Positions 44,801-53,103 of a stretch of DNA of 64,000 nt are shown piece after piece. Numbering within the stretch: the stretch's first letter is position 1; the number at the start of each line of letters is the position of its first letter. Under the pieces are notes generated by a model. That model saw only the letters and a program-made list of their open reading frames with translations. It was not told the origin of the DNA and did no database searches. Source of the DNA: Arcobacter sp. F155 (lineage in GTDB: Bacteria; Campylobacterota; Campylobacteria; Campylobacterales; Arcobacteraceae); NCBI RefSeq assembly GCF_004116455.1, contig NZ_PDJU01000001.1:1-64000 (forward strand), given 5' to 3'. The position numbers were made by a program, and so were the translations under genes.

Positions 44801-47152
44801 TAACTCAGTCCATGTGAAACCATTTACAAACTCTAACTCTAATCCTGTTTTTTTAGAAATTAATTGAAGTAAATCAATAAAGTAGCCATGGGGTTGATTT
44901 CCAATTGCAAAATCAAATGGAGCCCAGTCTAACTCATTGCTAACTTTTATAACAGGATGGTTTTTTAAGAAGAACTGCTCTTTTTTAGTAAGGGTGATCT
45001 TAGATTCAACTCTATTATTTTGCTCATTGATAATAATACTATTTTCTGGAAGTTTTGTTTTATCAATATCAAACTTATCTAATAAGATTTCATCAAAAAT
45101 ATATGTTGAGGTAGACTCTTTACTTACATTAATATCATTTGCACTTTTGCCTTGAAGAATACTGTTTGCTAAGTTTGCAACTTCTAAACCTTGGCTATAT
45201 CCACTAAGTAGTTTTCCACCAATAATTCCATCTCCTAATAAAAAAGCCCACACTCCATAAATAGGTACAGTGCTGATTCTTGAAATAGATTTTATTACTT
45301 CATTTGTATTAAAATATTTATTGTTTTTATCCCTAAAGAAAGATAAATATAAAATGGCACTATCAGAAGGAAGGTCTTTTACTTTTACTAAAAGTTCATC
45401 AATACTTAAATTTCTTGTATCAATAAAATTTATATCAGTGTATTTATTTTTGATTTTCTCAATTCTTTTATTTATTAGTTGTGCTGTTTTTGTATTATCT
45501 AACACAACTAAAAGGTTTTTAATATCCCCTTGTATTAAAGGAATAAGTTTTAAAGTGGATTCAAAATCAGCTTTTTCTTCAATTCCTGTTATATTTTTCA
45601 TTCCTTTTAGTTGACTCTCTTTGAAGTTATTAACTCCTAAAAAGGCTACAGGAGTATTTCCAAAAATTAGATTTCTATTCTCTATTAAAAAGTCAAAGGC
45701 ATTGTTATCTGATGCAATGATTAAATCAAACTTCTCTTTTGAGTATCTATAAAGATAACTTTTCTTTAAGATTTCAAGATATGTTTCATCAAATCTTCTT
45801 TTTGTATCCATATATTCAATTGTTAATGCAACATTGCTTTTTTTAGGGAATAGTGATTTTATTCCTGCTGTAATATCATCTGTCCATTTGTACCCTTGAT
45901 GATAAGAGTGTAGGATTAAGACTTTTTTTGTTTTATTATAAATAACTGGTTTAAATCCACTATTTTTTAAAATCTGTTCTGTCAGTGTTAATCTATTTAT
46001 TTGTGAGCTTGTATTGTTAAATACTTTATTTACTAGCCAAGTTCTATTTAGTTTTAATCTTTCTTGATAAGTAAAAGAGTTGATGGTTTTATCAATGATT
46101 GATTTAAAAATAGGCCAATCTTTCCTGATACCAATTTTGTCATAATAGTTAATAGAGTCTTCAAAGTTAGTTACACCATGAAAATAGACATTGTTAATTG
46201 CATATTTTGTAATTAAGTTTTGTATTACTGGAGCTAAATCGATTATTGCATCAACTGTTTCATTTGAAACAAGGTTTACTGCATCTTGTGAATTATTTAC
46301 TGTAATCAAATCAATTTTAGGATAGTTTTTTTTGATTACATCTTCAAACCAGAAACCTTTTACTAAAGCAACTTTATAACCTTCTAAGTCTTTAACATTT
46401 TTAAAAGTTAGGTCAATTTTATTTGAGTAGATTGAAGGAGAAATACTATGAATGTTTTTTTCTGAAAAGATAGCAAACTCTTCTCTCTCTTTTGTTTTTA
46501 CCATATTTGAGATTATGTCTATTTTTTTATCTTTTAATAGATTTATATATTCATCCCAAGTATGACCTTTTATAAACTCAATTTTTAGTCCTAGTTTTTT
46601 TGCAATTAACCTAATATAATCATTGGAATAACCTTTTACTTCATTTCCTTCAATGAAATTAAAGGGAGCCCATTTTTCTTCGGCATGAACTCTTATTGTA
46701 TTATGCTTCTCTAACCAAGCAATCTCTTCTTCATTTAGGTTTAGATTATTAAATCTATTTTTTTTGTAGTAAACAAATACTTTACCAATATTTTTACCTT
46801 GATAAAATATAGATTTATTTTTAGAGCTGTATTTCTTTTGATTTTTAAATTTAGAAGGAAGTTCATTATTCTGAAAAAAAGTAATCTTCTCTTTCTCTTC
46901 ATATGCACTCATAATATATTTATCAAGATCTGAATCATAGATAACAACAGCTTCTATCTGGGTTGTATTTAAGTAGTTTTCAATATTTTTTTTAAGATTT
47001 TCATAGTTTAAACTCCAAAGTTCATCTTCAATAGAAGTTGAAAATAGAACTATATTGTTATCTATGGATAGATTTTTATAATTATTGTCTTGAGCATTTA
47101 AGAAAGATGTCAGTAGTAGAAAAACCGTAAATATTTTAATTAGTGTTTTCAT
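41849..47152 (-). CDS. Giant hybrid histidine kinase with multiple periplasmic binding-protein domains
   Basis: This encodes 1767 residues. The order is: signal peptide (1-21); a small N-terminal sensor region (about 22-130); SBP_bac_3 unit 1 (about 152-372); an ABC sugar-binding-like unit with KKVLILHSYHQGYKW (about 407-690); SBP_bac_3 unit 2 (about 722-960); SBP_bac_3 unit 3 (about 967-1200); one membrane helix (about 1210-1230); HisKA with ANMSHEIRTPMNGIIG (His near 1267); HATPase (GTGLGLAISKKL); a receiver with NILLVEDNDINQELA (about 1515) and Asp in ILMDIHMPIMDG; and an HPt with HTLKGLSKTLG (about 1707). It is an EvgS/BvgS-style phosphorelay with four Venus-flytrap-like units per chain. 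Ligands are unknown, and no dedicated output regulator is adjacent. Confidence 0.9.
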   Translation of the reverse strand: MKTLIKIFTVFLLLTSFLNAQDNNYKNLSIDNNIVLFSTSIEDELWSLNYENLKKNIENYLNTTQIEAVVIYDSDLDKYIMSAYEEKEKITFFQNNELPSKFKNQKKYSSKNKSIFYQGKNIGKVFVYYKKNRFNNLNLNEEEIAWLEKHNTIRVHAEEKWAPFNFIEGNEVKGYSNDYIRLIAKKLGLKIEFIKGHTWDEYINLLKDKKIDIISNMVKTKEREEFAIFSEKNIHSISPSIYSNKIDLTFKNVKDLEGYKVALVKGFWFEDVIKKNYPKIDLITVNNSQDAVNLVSNETVDAIIDLAPVIQNLITKYAINNVYFHGVTNFEDSINYYDKIGIRKDWPIFKSIIDKTINSFTYQERLKLNRTWLVNKVFNNTSSQINRLTLTEQILKNSGFKPVIYNKTKKVLILHSYHQGYKWTDDITAGIKSLFPKKSNVALTIEYMDTKRRFDETYLEILKKSYLYRYSKEKFDLIIASDNNAFDFLIENRNLIFGNTPVAFLGVNNFKESQLKGMKNITGIEEKADFESTLKLIPLIQGDIKNLLVVLDNTKTAQLINKRIEKIKNKYTDINFIDTRNLSIDELLVKVKDLPSDSAILYLSFFRDKNNKYFNTNEVIKSISRISTVPIYGVWAFLLGDGIIGGKLLSGYSQGLEVANLANSILQGKSANDINVSKESTSTYIFDEILLDKFDIDKTKLPENSIIINEQNNRVESKITLTKKEQFFLKNHPVIKVSNELDWAPFDFAIGNQPHGYFIDLLQLISKKTGLELEFVNGFTWTELMDKFENKEIDLVHPVGIIEERKQKWIFSEAAFSYKPAYATKKTADEISNISSLENKTIAVGRGYAYEKYLRKNHPDLKLRLVDSTLEGLKLVSKGEVYAFIDPEPVLKYMIKKHFFSDLKVSGWFHEYNNKETSKLHFMSHKNKPELISIINKGLLTLTPGELSVLENKWFGSETTKEEEKIELSREELRFLQNKKVIRMCALPDALPYEAISEEGKHIGIAEDMIQIMESKIGIKILLEPTQTWAQSHEYIKQGRCDILPIVQNLPSRREYLDFTKPYIKQTTVIATRNEEIFVTDLDEVKDKKVAIVKKYAHSNLIKRAYPELNIVGVANIKEGLEKVRSKEVYGYIDALGSISYELQEQGNYEIKIAGKVGFDLELSIGTRKDEPLLNTIFTKAINAVTQKEIKEIYDKWITVRFEDKIDYNLIYKIIAISLLILIPIVFWNRKLKAEISKRKEVEIELINARQKALNASKAKSDFLANMSHEIRTPMNGIIGMTTLAIKNIDIDKDKAKDYIKKSQTSANILLKIINDILDFSKIEAGKLEINYETISLRESVSAINDIFSHMIEEKELEFIIEQDELIPEFILGDKLRLFQILTNLISNAVKFTQKGYIKVKIEFLSKDNDDIKLRFSVIDTGKGIAKKNQEKLFKSFSQEDSSISKEYGGTGLGLAISKKLVELMNGEIGFKSKKNEGSSFFFTISTKIVKNIKEKESLEKENSLEQNILYDANILLVEDNDINQELAQTLLSDFVKNIEIAANGLEAIEKLKEHNSDYYSLILMDIHMPIMDGYTATKKIKADDNYKNLPIIAMTANALTDDINKAFEYGMIDHIAKPIDIKELKAKVTKVLSGKELIQKEVSEISTKTKEDNLYFDAQSAIDRMLGREDLYKNLLINFRESKKNYLSNIKAFKQRDDIENLTSEIHTLKGLSKTLGAEKFGDFLIDCEKEIKEKEKLSDENLEKIITGLEKVVNECNNWLKSNRV

Positions 47153-47228
47153 AGTAAATCTTTATACTTAGATTTACTAGTTTAAACAATTAACTCTTTC
47201 TTAAACCTTAATGAAAAATAAGTAGTTT

Positions 47229-47975
47229 TTAATTTAATTTTTTTATTATATTCTTGATACTTTTGATTCTGTTTTGTGAATTTGGGTGAGTAGATAAAAA
47301 CTCAATATTCTCTTCTTTCCCTTCACTCATATTTTCCCAAAACTTGATGGCTTCATTTAAATCATAACCTGCTTTATGCATAAGATAAATACCTATTTCA
47401 TCTGCTTCACTCTCTTGCATTCTTCCATATGGCATTAAAACTCCATATTGTGAGCCAAGACCATATGCAATATTAAAAGTCTTTGTATATTCTGGGGCTT
47501 GAGTTGAAATTGCTATATTTCCTAATATTTGGATTCCTTGTGAAATCATACTTGTACTTATTCTTTCGGCCCCATGTCTAGCTAAAGCATGGGCAATTTC
47601 GTGAGAGATTACCGTTGCAAGTTGGTCGTCATTTTTTGCAACTTCTAAAATACCTGTATAAACTACAACTTTTCCACCTGGAAGACAAAAGGCATTTTTT
47701 GCTTTGTTTTCTATAAGGTTAAATTCCCATTTATAATTTGTATTTGCAACCTTTGCTATTCTTTTCCCAATCTCTTTTACTTTTAAAGACTCTCTTGTAT
47801 TTGTTATAACCTTTGATTCTTTTAAAGTCTTTTCATAACTTTGTTCTCCTAGCGCTAACTCTTTTTCATCTGAAATCAAAATCATTTGACTTCTATTTGT
47901 ATATGGTGTTTTATGAGTACAACCAGCAATTAATATTGCTAGGAAAAGTATTGAAAGTATTTGTCTGATTTTCAC
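47229..47975 (-). CDS. M48-family metalloprotease lipoprotein
   Basis: This encodes 248 residues from a GTG at 47973-47975, directly downstream of AAAGGAGATAAC. The signal sequence ends in LAILIAGC, a lipobox, giving Cys19 as the lipidated residue. The catalytic zinc motif HEIAHALARHGAE (about residues 124-136) and the later ESEADEIGIYLMHKAGYD define an M48 peptidase of the BepA/LoiP-like group. It probably acts in the periplasm on outer-membrane protein quality. The gene lies alone between two genes in different orientation. Confidence 0.88.
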   Translation of the reverse strand: MKIRQILSILFLAILIAGCTHKTPYTNRSQMILISDEKELALGEQSYEKTLKESKVITNTRESLKVKEIGKRIAKVANTNYKWEFNLIENKAKNAFCLPGGKVVVYTGILEVAKNDDQLATVISHEIAHALARHGAERISTSMISQGIQILGNIAISTQAPEYTKTFNIAYGLGSQYGVLMPYGRMQESEADEIGIYLMHKAGYDLNEAIKFWENMSEGKEENIEFLSTHPNSQNRIKSIKNIIKKLN

Positions 47976-48068
47976 GTTATCTCCTTTAGTTTCTAATTTT
48001 ATCAAAAAGAAAATTATTTTAAGAAAATTAGAGTAAAATCTTTTTTTTATTTAGGAGATATTTATTAA

Positions 48069-48959
48069 ATGGATAATACAAAAGGAAATATCTTAGGTCT
48101 TATAACCATTCTTTTATGGTCATCCCTTGCACTTTTTACAGTTTATTCAGGAAAAATACCTGCATTTTTATTATTAACAATCTCTTTTTCTGTGGCTTCA
48201 ATAATTGGTTTATTAATGTTAAAAAAACAAAAAAGAGCAATAAGTGAGTTATTTAAAGTTCCTTTAAAAGCTTATTTTATAGGGGTTATAGGATTATTTG
48301 GTTATCACTTTTTTTATTTTTTAGCAATTAAAAATGCACCAGCAGTTGAAGCAAATCTAATTAACTATTTATGGCCTTTATTGATTGTTGTTTTTTCAGC
48401 TTTTTTACCAAATGAAAAGTTAAAATGGTTCCATATAGTAGGAACAATCTTAGCTCTTAGTGGAGCTTTTTTATTAGTACTAAAAGATGGAAGTTTAGAG
48501 TTTGATTCAAAATATACTTTAGGTTATAGCTTTGCCTTAATTGCAGCACTTCTATGGTCAAGTTATTCTGTAATTTCAAAAACATTAACCCACGTGCCAA
48601 CTTTTGCAGTTACTGGCTTTTGTCTTTTGACTGCTTTATTTTCTTTTATTTCACATTTAATTTTTGAGCAAGTTTATCTTCCAAGTTTTGTTGAGATTAT
48701 TTCAGCAATTATGTTAGGTCTTGGTCCTGTTGGAGGAGCGTTTTATTTATGGGACTTTGCTTTAAAAAATGGTGATATTAAGATTTTAGGTTCCCTTGCT
48801 TATTTAGCTCCGTTGCTGTCAACTCTTATTTTAGTAGCAGTTGGAATTTCAAGTATGACAACAACTATAGCTTTAGCTTGTATCTTGATTGTATTAGGTT
48901 CAATAGTTAGTTCAAAGCAGTATTTAAAACTTATTACAAACTATATTTTTAAATCTTGA
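48069..48959 (+). CDS. DMT-superfamily exporter (EamA/RhaT-like)
   Basis: This encodes 296 residues with about ten membrane helices in two EamA repeats (about 5-138 and 148-285). The first repeat has GLITILLWSSLALFTVYSG, and the second GYSFALIAALLWSSYSVISK. EamA exporters move amino acids, nucleotides or aromatic compounds out of the cell. The substrate cannot be read from the sequence. It overlaps the convergent thioesterase-like gene by 11 bp at the stop codons. Confidence 0.88.
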   Translation: MDNTKGNILGLITILLWSSLALFTVYSGKIPAFLLLTISFSVASIIGLLMLKKQKRAISELFKVPLKAYFIGVIGLFGYHFFYFLAIKNAPAVEANLINYLWPLLIVVFSAFLPNEKLKWFHIVGTILALSGAFLLVLKDGSLEFDSKYTLGYSFALIAALLWSSYSVISKTLTHVPTFAVTGFCLLTALFSFISHLIFEQVYLPSFVEIISAIMLGLGPVGGAFYLWDFALKNGDIKILGSLAYLAPLLSTLILVAVGISSMTTTIALACILIVLGSIVSSKQYLKLITNYIFKS

Positions 48960-49392
48960 TTACATAAATACCTTCAAAATCAACACATACTTTTTCATCT
49001 TCTATAATTTGTGACTTGATTCTTAAAGAACCACTTCCTTTAGAATCAAGTTTTTGTTTTAATCTTTCTATCTCTTCTTTGCTTGGAAGAGTAGTTTCAC
49101 AATATAACTCTTTTGTTACAGGAGCTCTATATGAGGTATCACTTTTAATTACTGCAATCATTGTGTTTTTAAACCCTAATTCTTCTTCTACAAGTAAATA
49201 ACAAGCACTCCAAGCTGAAATGGTAACAAGAGTACTTAAACTTCCTGCAAAACCTGTTTGTTTATCATTGATATTTGGTTCTATTGGTGCTGTTGTAATT
49301 AGTTTGTTCTCTTTTATCTCTTTTGGATTTATTTGCATATATTTTGTAAGTGGAATCTCTTTGTGAAGTTTTTCTTTTAATTTTTTAAGCAA
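48949..49392 (-). CDS. YiiD-C/thioesterase-fold protein
   Basis: This encodes 147 residues. Motifs EIPLTKYMQINPKEIKENKL, the helix region KQTGFAGSLSTLVTISAW and SDTSYRAPVTKELYCET are those of the YiiD C-terminal (hotdog, thioesterase-like) family. No signal peptide or membrane segment is seen. Acyl-CoA or acyl-ACP hydrolysis is likely, but the substrate is unknown. It is read from the start of the 340-bp non-coding region that precedes acnB, diverging from it. Confidence 0.82.
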   Translation of the reverse strand: MLKKLKEKLHKEIPLTKYMQINPKEIKENKLITTAPIEPNINDKQTGFAGSLSTLVTISAWSACYLLVEEELGFKNTMIAVIKSDTSYRAPVTKELYCETTLPSKEEIERLKQKLDSKGSGSLRIKSQIIEDEKVCVDFEGIYVIKI

Positions 49393-49484
49393 TTTAGTCC
49401 TTTATGTATAAATAAAATTTATTAAAATTATATATTATTGTGATTATTTAAGTCTTATTAAATATCTATATATTGAAAACTATA

Positions 49485-49511
49485 TGTACAATAATTGTAC
49501 ATCAATGTACC
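49485..49511. promoter_or_regulatory. Cluster of phased TGTACA boxes
   Basis: TGTACA at 49485-49490 and 49496-49501 and TGTACC at 49506-49511 start 11 and 10 bp apart, so they lie on one face of the helix. The middle copy sits in AATTGTACATCAA, which recurs at 49668-49680. This looks like a cooperative protein-binding array upstream of acnB. Confidence 0.6.
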
Positions 49512-49667
49512 TTAAATTAGCATAGATTAGCATTTTAACGCTTTTTTATTTGAAGTTATAGTTTCAATGCTATTTGAATTATCAATAAAATAGCCATTTT
49601 AGTGTCTTTTTTATTACTTTTTGTAACTTTTTTTCTAAGAATAAAAAATTGTAGAATAGTTAGCAGA

Positions 49668-49704
49668 AATTGTACATCAAAGGAAATAAACATTATGCTA
49701 TACT
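49668..49704 (+). promoter_or_regulatory. acnB promoter with a proximal TGTACA box
   Basis: AATTGTACATCAA (49668-49680) is an exact copy of the distal motif and covers the -35 region of the -10 TATACT at 49699-49704. The ATG follows 28 bp after the -10, behind TTAGGAGATC. Confidence 0.6.
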
Positions 49705-49732
49705 AGTGCTACAAATTTATTAGGAGATCTAT

Positions 49733-52309
49733 ATGAGTTTATTAGCTACTTATAAAGCGCATACTGAAGAAAGATTAAATGAAGGTGGATTACCACCATT
49801 AGCATTAACTGCTGAACAAACTGCAGAATTAGTTGAATTATTAAAAGCTAATCCAGTAGAAGAAGCAGAGTATTGCTTAGAATTATTTAAAAATAAAATT
49901 AACCCAGGTGTTGATGATGCTGCATATGTTAAAGCTGCATTTTTAAATGATATTGTACAAGGAAATGTTACATGTTCTGTTATTTCTAAGACTGAAGCTG
50001 TTGAGATTTTAGGAACAATGATGGGTGGGTTCAATGTTACTCCACTTATTGAAGCTCTTAAAGTTGAAGAAGTTGCAGAGATTGCTGCTACTCAACTAAA
50101 AAACACTATTTTAGTATATGATGCATTTAATGATGTAAAAGATTTAATGGATGCTGGAAATGCTAAAGCAAAAGAAGTTATTGAGTCATGGGCAAACGCT
50201 GAGTGGTTCACTAATAAACCAGCATTAGAAGAAGAAATCAAATTAACTGTTTACAAAATTCCAGGTGAAACAAATACAGATGATTTATCTCCTGCAACTG
50301 TTGCATTTACAAGACCTGATATTCCATTACACGCAACTGCAATGTTACAATCAAGAATGGAAAAACCATTAGAAAAAATGGAAGAATTAAGACAAAAAGG
50401 TAACCCATTAGCATACGTTGGTGATGTTGTTGGTACTGGTTCTTCAAGAAAATCAGGTATTAACTCTGTTCAATGGCACATGGGTAGAGATATTCCAGGT
50501 GTTCCAAATAAAAGAACAGGTGGTGTTGTAATTGGTTCTATTATTGCTCCAATTTTCTTCAATACTGCAGAAGATTCAGGATGTTTACCAATTGAAGCTC
50601 CAGTTGATAACTTAGAAACTGGTGATGAAATTGTTGTTAAGCCATACGCAGGACAAATCACTAAAAATGGTGAAGTAGTTTCTGAATTCAAATTAGCTCC
50701 AAACACAATGACTGACGAAATGAGAGCAGGTGGTAGAATTCCTTTAATTATTGGTAAAGGTTTAACTGCCAAAGCTAGAGAAGTATTAGGATTAGGTGCA
50801 TCAGATATGTTCTTAGCTCCTGAGCAACCAGCTGATTCTGGAAAAGGTTTCTCTCAAGCACAAAAAATGGTTGGTAGAGCTTGTGGTATTGAAGGTGTTA
50901 GACCAGGTATGTACGTTGAGCCAATCGCTACAACTGTTGGATCTCAAGATACAACTGGACCAATGACAAGAGATGAGATTAAAGAGCTTGCAGCATTATC
51001 TTTTGGTGCTGATATGGTTATGCAATCATTCTGTCACACTGCAGCTTATCCAAAGCCAGCAGATATTAAATTAAGACATACTTTACCAGATTTCATCAAC
51101 TCAAGAGGTGGTGTTACACTTAAGCCAGGTGACGGTGTTATTCACTCTTGGTTAAATAGATTATGTTTACCAGATACAGTAGGTACTGGTGGAGATTCTC
51201 ATACTAGATTCCCAATTGGTATTTCATTCCCAGCTGGTTCTGGTCTTATTGCATTCGCAGGTGTTACTGGTATGATGCCATTAACTATGCCAGAGTCTGT
51301 ATTAGTTAAATTCAAAGGTGAAATGCAACCAGGAATTACTTTAAGAGACTTAGTAAATGCTATTCCATACCAAGCTATTCAAGATGGTTTATTAACTGTT
51401 GAGAAAAAAGGTAAGAAAAATATCTTTGCTGGTAAAATTATTGAGATTGCTGGATTACCAGAGCTTAAAGTTGAGCAAGCATTCGAATTATCAGATTCAG
51501 CAGCAGAGAGATCAGCAGCAGCTTGTTCTGTACAATTAGATAAAGAACCAATTATTGAGTACTTAAACTCTAACATTGCTTTAATTGAAAAAATGATTGA
51601 AGAAGGTTATGAAGATTCTAGAACTCTTCAAAGAAGAGCTGACAAAATGAAAGAGTGGTTAAAAAATCCTGAGTTATTAACTCCAGATGCAGATGCAGAA
51701 TATGCAGCAGTAATTGAAATTGATTTAAATGAAATCACTGAGCCAATCTTAGCTTGTCCAAATGATCCAGATGACGTTGATACTTTAACAAACATCTTAG
51801 CTGATGACAATAGAATTCACAAAATTGATGAAGTATTCGTTGGTTCTTGTATGACTAACATCGGATTATTTAGAGCACTTGGTGAAGTTCTTAAAGGTGA
51901 GGGTGAAGTTCCTACTAAATTATGGGTTGCTCCTCCAACAAAAATGGATGAAGCTCAATTAACTGAAGAGGGTTACTATGCTACATTTGCAGCAGCAGGT
52001 GCTAGATTAGAGATTCCAGGATGTTCTTTATGTATGGGTAACCAAGCACAAGTATCTGAAGGTGCAGCAGTATTCTCTACATCTACAAGAAACTTCGATA
52101 ACAGACTTGGTAAAGGTTCTCAAGTTTATTTAGGATCTGCAGAAGTTGCAGCAGTTACAGCACTTCTTGGAAGACTTCCATCTAAAGAAGAGTACATGGA
52201 AATCGTACCTAAGAAAATTACTGAGCAAAACAAAGATGGAGTTTATAAATACTTAAACTTCAACCAAGTATCTAAAGAGCATTTAACTACATTAGTTACT
52301 TCTAGATAG
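49733..52309 (+). CDS. acnB: Aconitate hydratase B
   Basis: This encodes 858 residues, full length for AcnB. The N-terminal HEAT-like domain (about 1-160) has [18 protein letters not shown]. Then come [35 protein letters not shown] and [19 protein letters not shown]. The [4Fe-4S] cysteines lie in [10 protein letters not shown] (about residue 705) and [13 protein letters not shown] (about 761-764), with a further Cys in the SFCHTAA segment. It isomerises citrate to isocitrate and, when its cluster is lost, may bind RNA. Codon use is strongly biased (GGT, GCA, ATC), suggesting high expression. Upstream lies a phased TGTACA array. Confidence 0.97.
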   Translation: MSLLATYKAHTEERLNEGGLPPLALTAEQTAELVELLKANPVEEAEYCLELFKNKINPGVDDAAYVKAAFLNDIVQGNVTCSVISKTEAVEILGTMMGGFNVTPLIEALKVEEVAEIAATQLKNTILVYDAFNDVKDLMDAGNAKAKEVIESWANAEWFTNKPALEEEIKLTVYKIPGETNTDDLSPATVAFTRPDIPLHATAMLQSRMEKPLEKMEELRQKGNPLAYVGDVVGTGSSRKSGINSVQWHMGRDIPGVPNKRTGGVVIGSIIAPIFFNTAEDSGCLPIEAPVDNLETGDEIVVKPYAGQITKNGEVVSEFKLAPNTMTDEMRAGGRIPLIIGKGLTAKAREVLGLGASDMFLAPEQPADSGKGFSQAQKMVGRACGIEGVRPGMYVEPIATTVGSQDTTGPMTRDEIKELAALSFGADMVMQSFCHTAAYPKPADIKLRHTLPDFINSRGGVTLKPGDGVIHSWLNRLCLPDTVGTGGDSHTRFPIGISFPAGSGLIAFAGVTGMMPLTMPESVLVKFKGEMQPGITLRDLVNAIPYQAIQDGLLTVEKKGKKNIFAGKIIEIAGLPELKVEQAFELSDSAAERSAAACSVQLDKEPIIEYLNSNIALIEKMIEEGYEDSRTLQRRADKMKEWLKNPELLTPDADAEYAAVIEIDLNEITEPILACPNDPDDVDTLTNILADDNRIHKIDEVFVGSCMTNIGLFRALGEVLKGEGEVPTKLWVAPPTKMDEAQLTEEGYYATFAAAGARLEIPGCSLCMGNQAQVSEGAAVFSTSTRNFDNRLGKGSQVYLGSAEVAAVTALLGRLPSKEEYMEIVPKKITEQNKDGVYKYLNFNQVSKEHLTTLVTSR

Positions 52310-52323
52310 TATACTTACACTTC

Positions 52324-52353
52324 AAAAGGTAAAGAGTTTTCTCTTTACCTTTT
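52324..52353 (+). terminator. Intrinsic terminator of acnB
   Basis: AAAAGGTAAAGAG (52324-52336) and CTCTTTACCTTTT (52341-52353) form a perfect 13-bp stem with a 4-base loop, followed by TTTCTTTTT. It lies just after the acnB stop. Confidence 0.9.
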
Positions 52354-52372
52354 TTTCTTTTTAATTTACTTT

Positions 52373-52384
52373 ATGAACATTCAT
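52373..52384. promoter_or_regulatory. Palindromic operator upstream of tetR
   Basis: ATGAACATTCAT, in context TTATGAACATTCATTTA, matches the 16-bp copies upstream of hydA1. It is centred 28.5 bp before the tetR -10 (52407). A site at about -40 could be either repressing or activating. Confidence 0.75.
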
Positions 52385-52406
52385 TTACTATTAACCAATT
52401 TAATAA

Positions 52407-52412
52407 TATAAT
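52407..52412 (+). promoter_or_regulatory. -10 box of tetR
   Basis: TATAAT in TAATATAATCAA lies 32 bp before the GTG start at 52445, which follows AAGGA. Confidence 0.65.
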
Positions 52413-52444
52413 CAAAATAACAAAAATTTAAACTAAGGAACAAT

Positions 52445-53035
52445 GTGTCTTTAAAAGAAGAAAAGAAAAATTCAATTATTGAAAAATCTTTACTACTGTT
52501 CTCTAAAAAAGGTTTTTATAATACAACAATTCCTGATATAGCAAAAGCTATGAGTATGAGTGTTGGAAATATGTATAACTATTTTAAATCAAAAGAAGAG
52601 TTAGCAAAGTTTGCTATTAAATACTCAACTAATATCCTAGCAAATGATTTAAGAGAAATTAATCAAATGGAAACTTCATCTAAAGATAAAGTATTTCTAT
52701 TTACAAGAAAATATTTAGAAAATGTTCAAAAGTCACCAGAAGTAATTGAATATTTTTTAAGAGTTTACTTATCAAATAGAGAAGTTTTTAACAAAGATTG
52801 TGAAGGTTTTTTATGTGTAAGTGAATTTGTAACAGAGGTTATGATTTTACTTGATGAGGGAGCTGCTAAAAATGAGTTTAGACAGCAAGACTTTTTCCCA
52901 GCTTTTGCTATGATTATGGGAGCTTTAGGTGGCTTTGCTTTTCTTGCAGGAGAAAAGGTTTTAGAGAAAGATATTTCAACTTACTCTGATGATGTTGCTG
53001 AAAATATCTACAGAGCTTTAAAGTATGAAGATTAA
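52445..53035 (+). CDS. TetR-family regulator of the hydrogenase locus
   Basis: This encodes 196 residues from a GTG start behind AAGGAACAAT. The N-terminal helix-turn-helix (about 5-50) reads IIEKSLLLFSKKGFYNTTIP then DIAKAMSMSVGNMYNYFKSK, the standard TetR pattern with a tyrosine-rich recognition helix. The C-terminal ligand domain (about 55-196) is helical with LLDEGAAKNEFRQQDFF, and its ligand is not visible. The gene is the first of the hydrogen locus. The palindrome before its own promoter recurs before hydA1 and, changed, hydA2, so it most probably regulates itself and those operons. It is followed by a hairpin and then by the sensor hydrogenase genes. Confidence 0.88.
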   Translation: MSLKEEKKNSIIEKSLLLFSKKGFYNTTIPDIAKAMSMSVGNMYNYFKSKEELAKFAIKYSTNILANDLREINQMETSSKDKVFLFTRKYLENVQKSPEVIEYFLRVYLSNREVFNKDCEGFLCVSEFVTEVMILLDEGAAKNEFRQQDFFPAFAMIMGALGGFAFLAGEKVLEKDISTYSDDVAENIYRALKYED

Positions 53036-53051
53036 TAAAATTAATTAAAAG

Positions 53052-53081
53052 AAGATAGTTTATATAAAAACTATCTTTGTT
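53052..53081 (+). terminator. Hairpin after tetR
   Basis: AAGATAGTTT (53052-53061) and AAACTATCTT (53068-53077) pair perfectly around a 6-base loop and are followed by TGTTTTT. It may end or attenuate the transcript between tetR and the sensor hydrogenase genes. Confidence 0.6.
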
Positions 53082-53103
53082 TTTAGGGAGTAGTTTTCTA
53101 GCA

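Larger units (their letters stand above)
49393..49732. other. 340-bp non-coding regulatory region upstream of acnB
   Basis: The stretch between the thioesterase gene and acnB has no gene. It contains three TGTAC boxes between 49485 and 49511, one more at 49671-49676, and the -10 TATACT at 49699-49704. The rest (49512-49667) is AT-rich with T-runs and has no other recognisable feature. Confidence 0.7.

Noticed and set aside
49485-49680. AATTGTACATCAA pair as ends of a small mobile element
   Set aside because: The repeats are direct, not inverted, no target duplication is seen, and the spacing to the -10 fits an operator.
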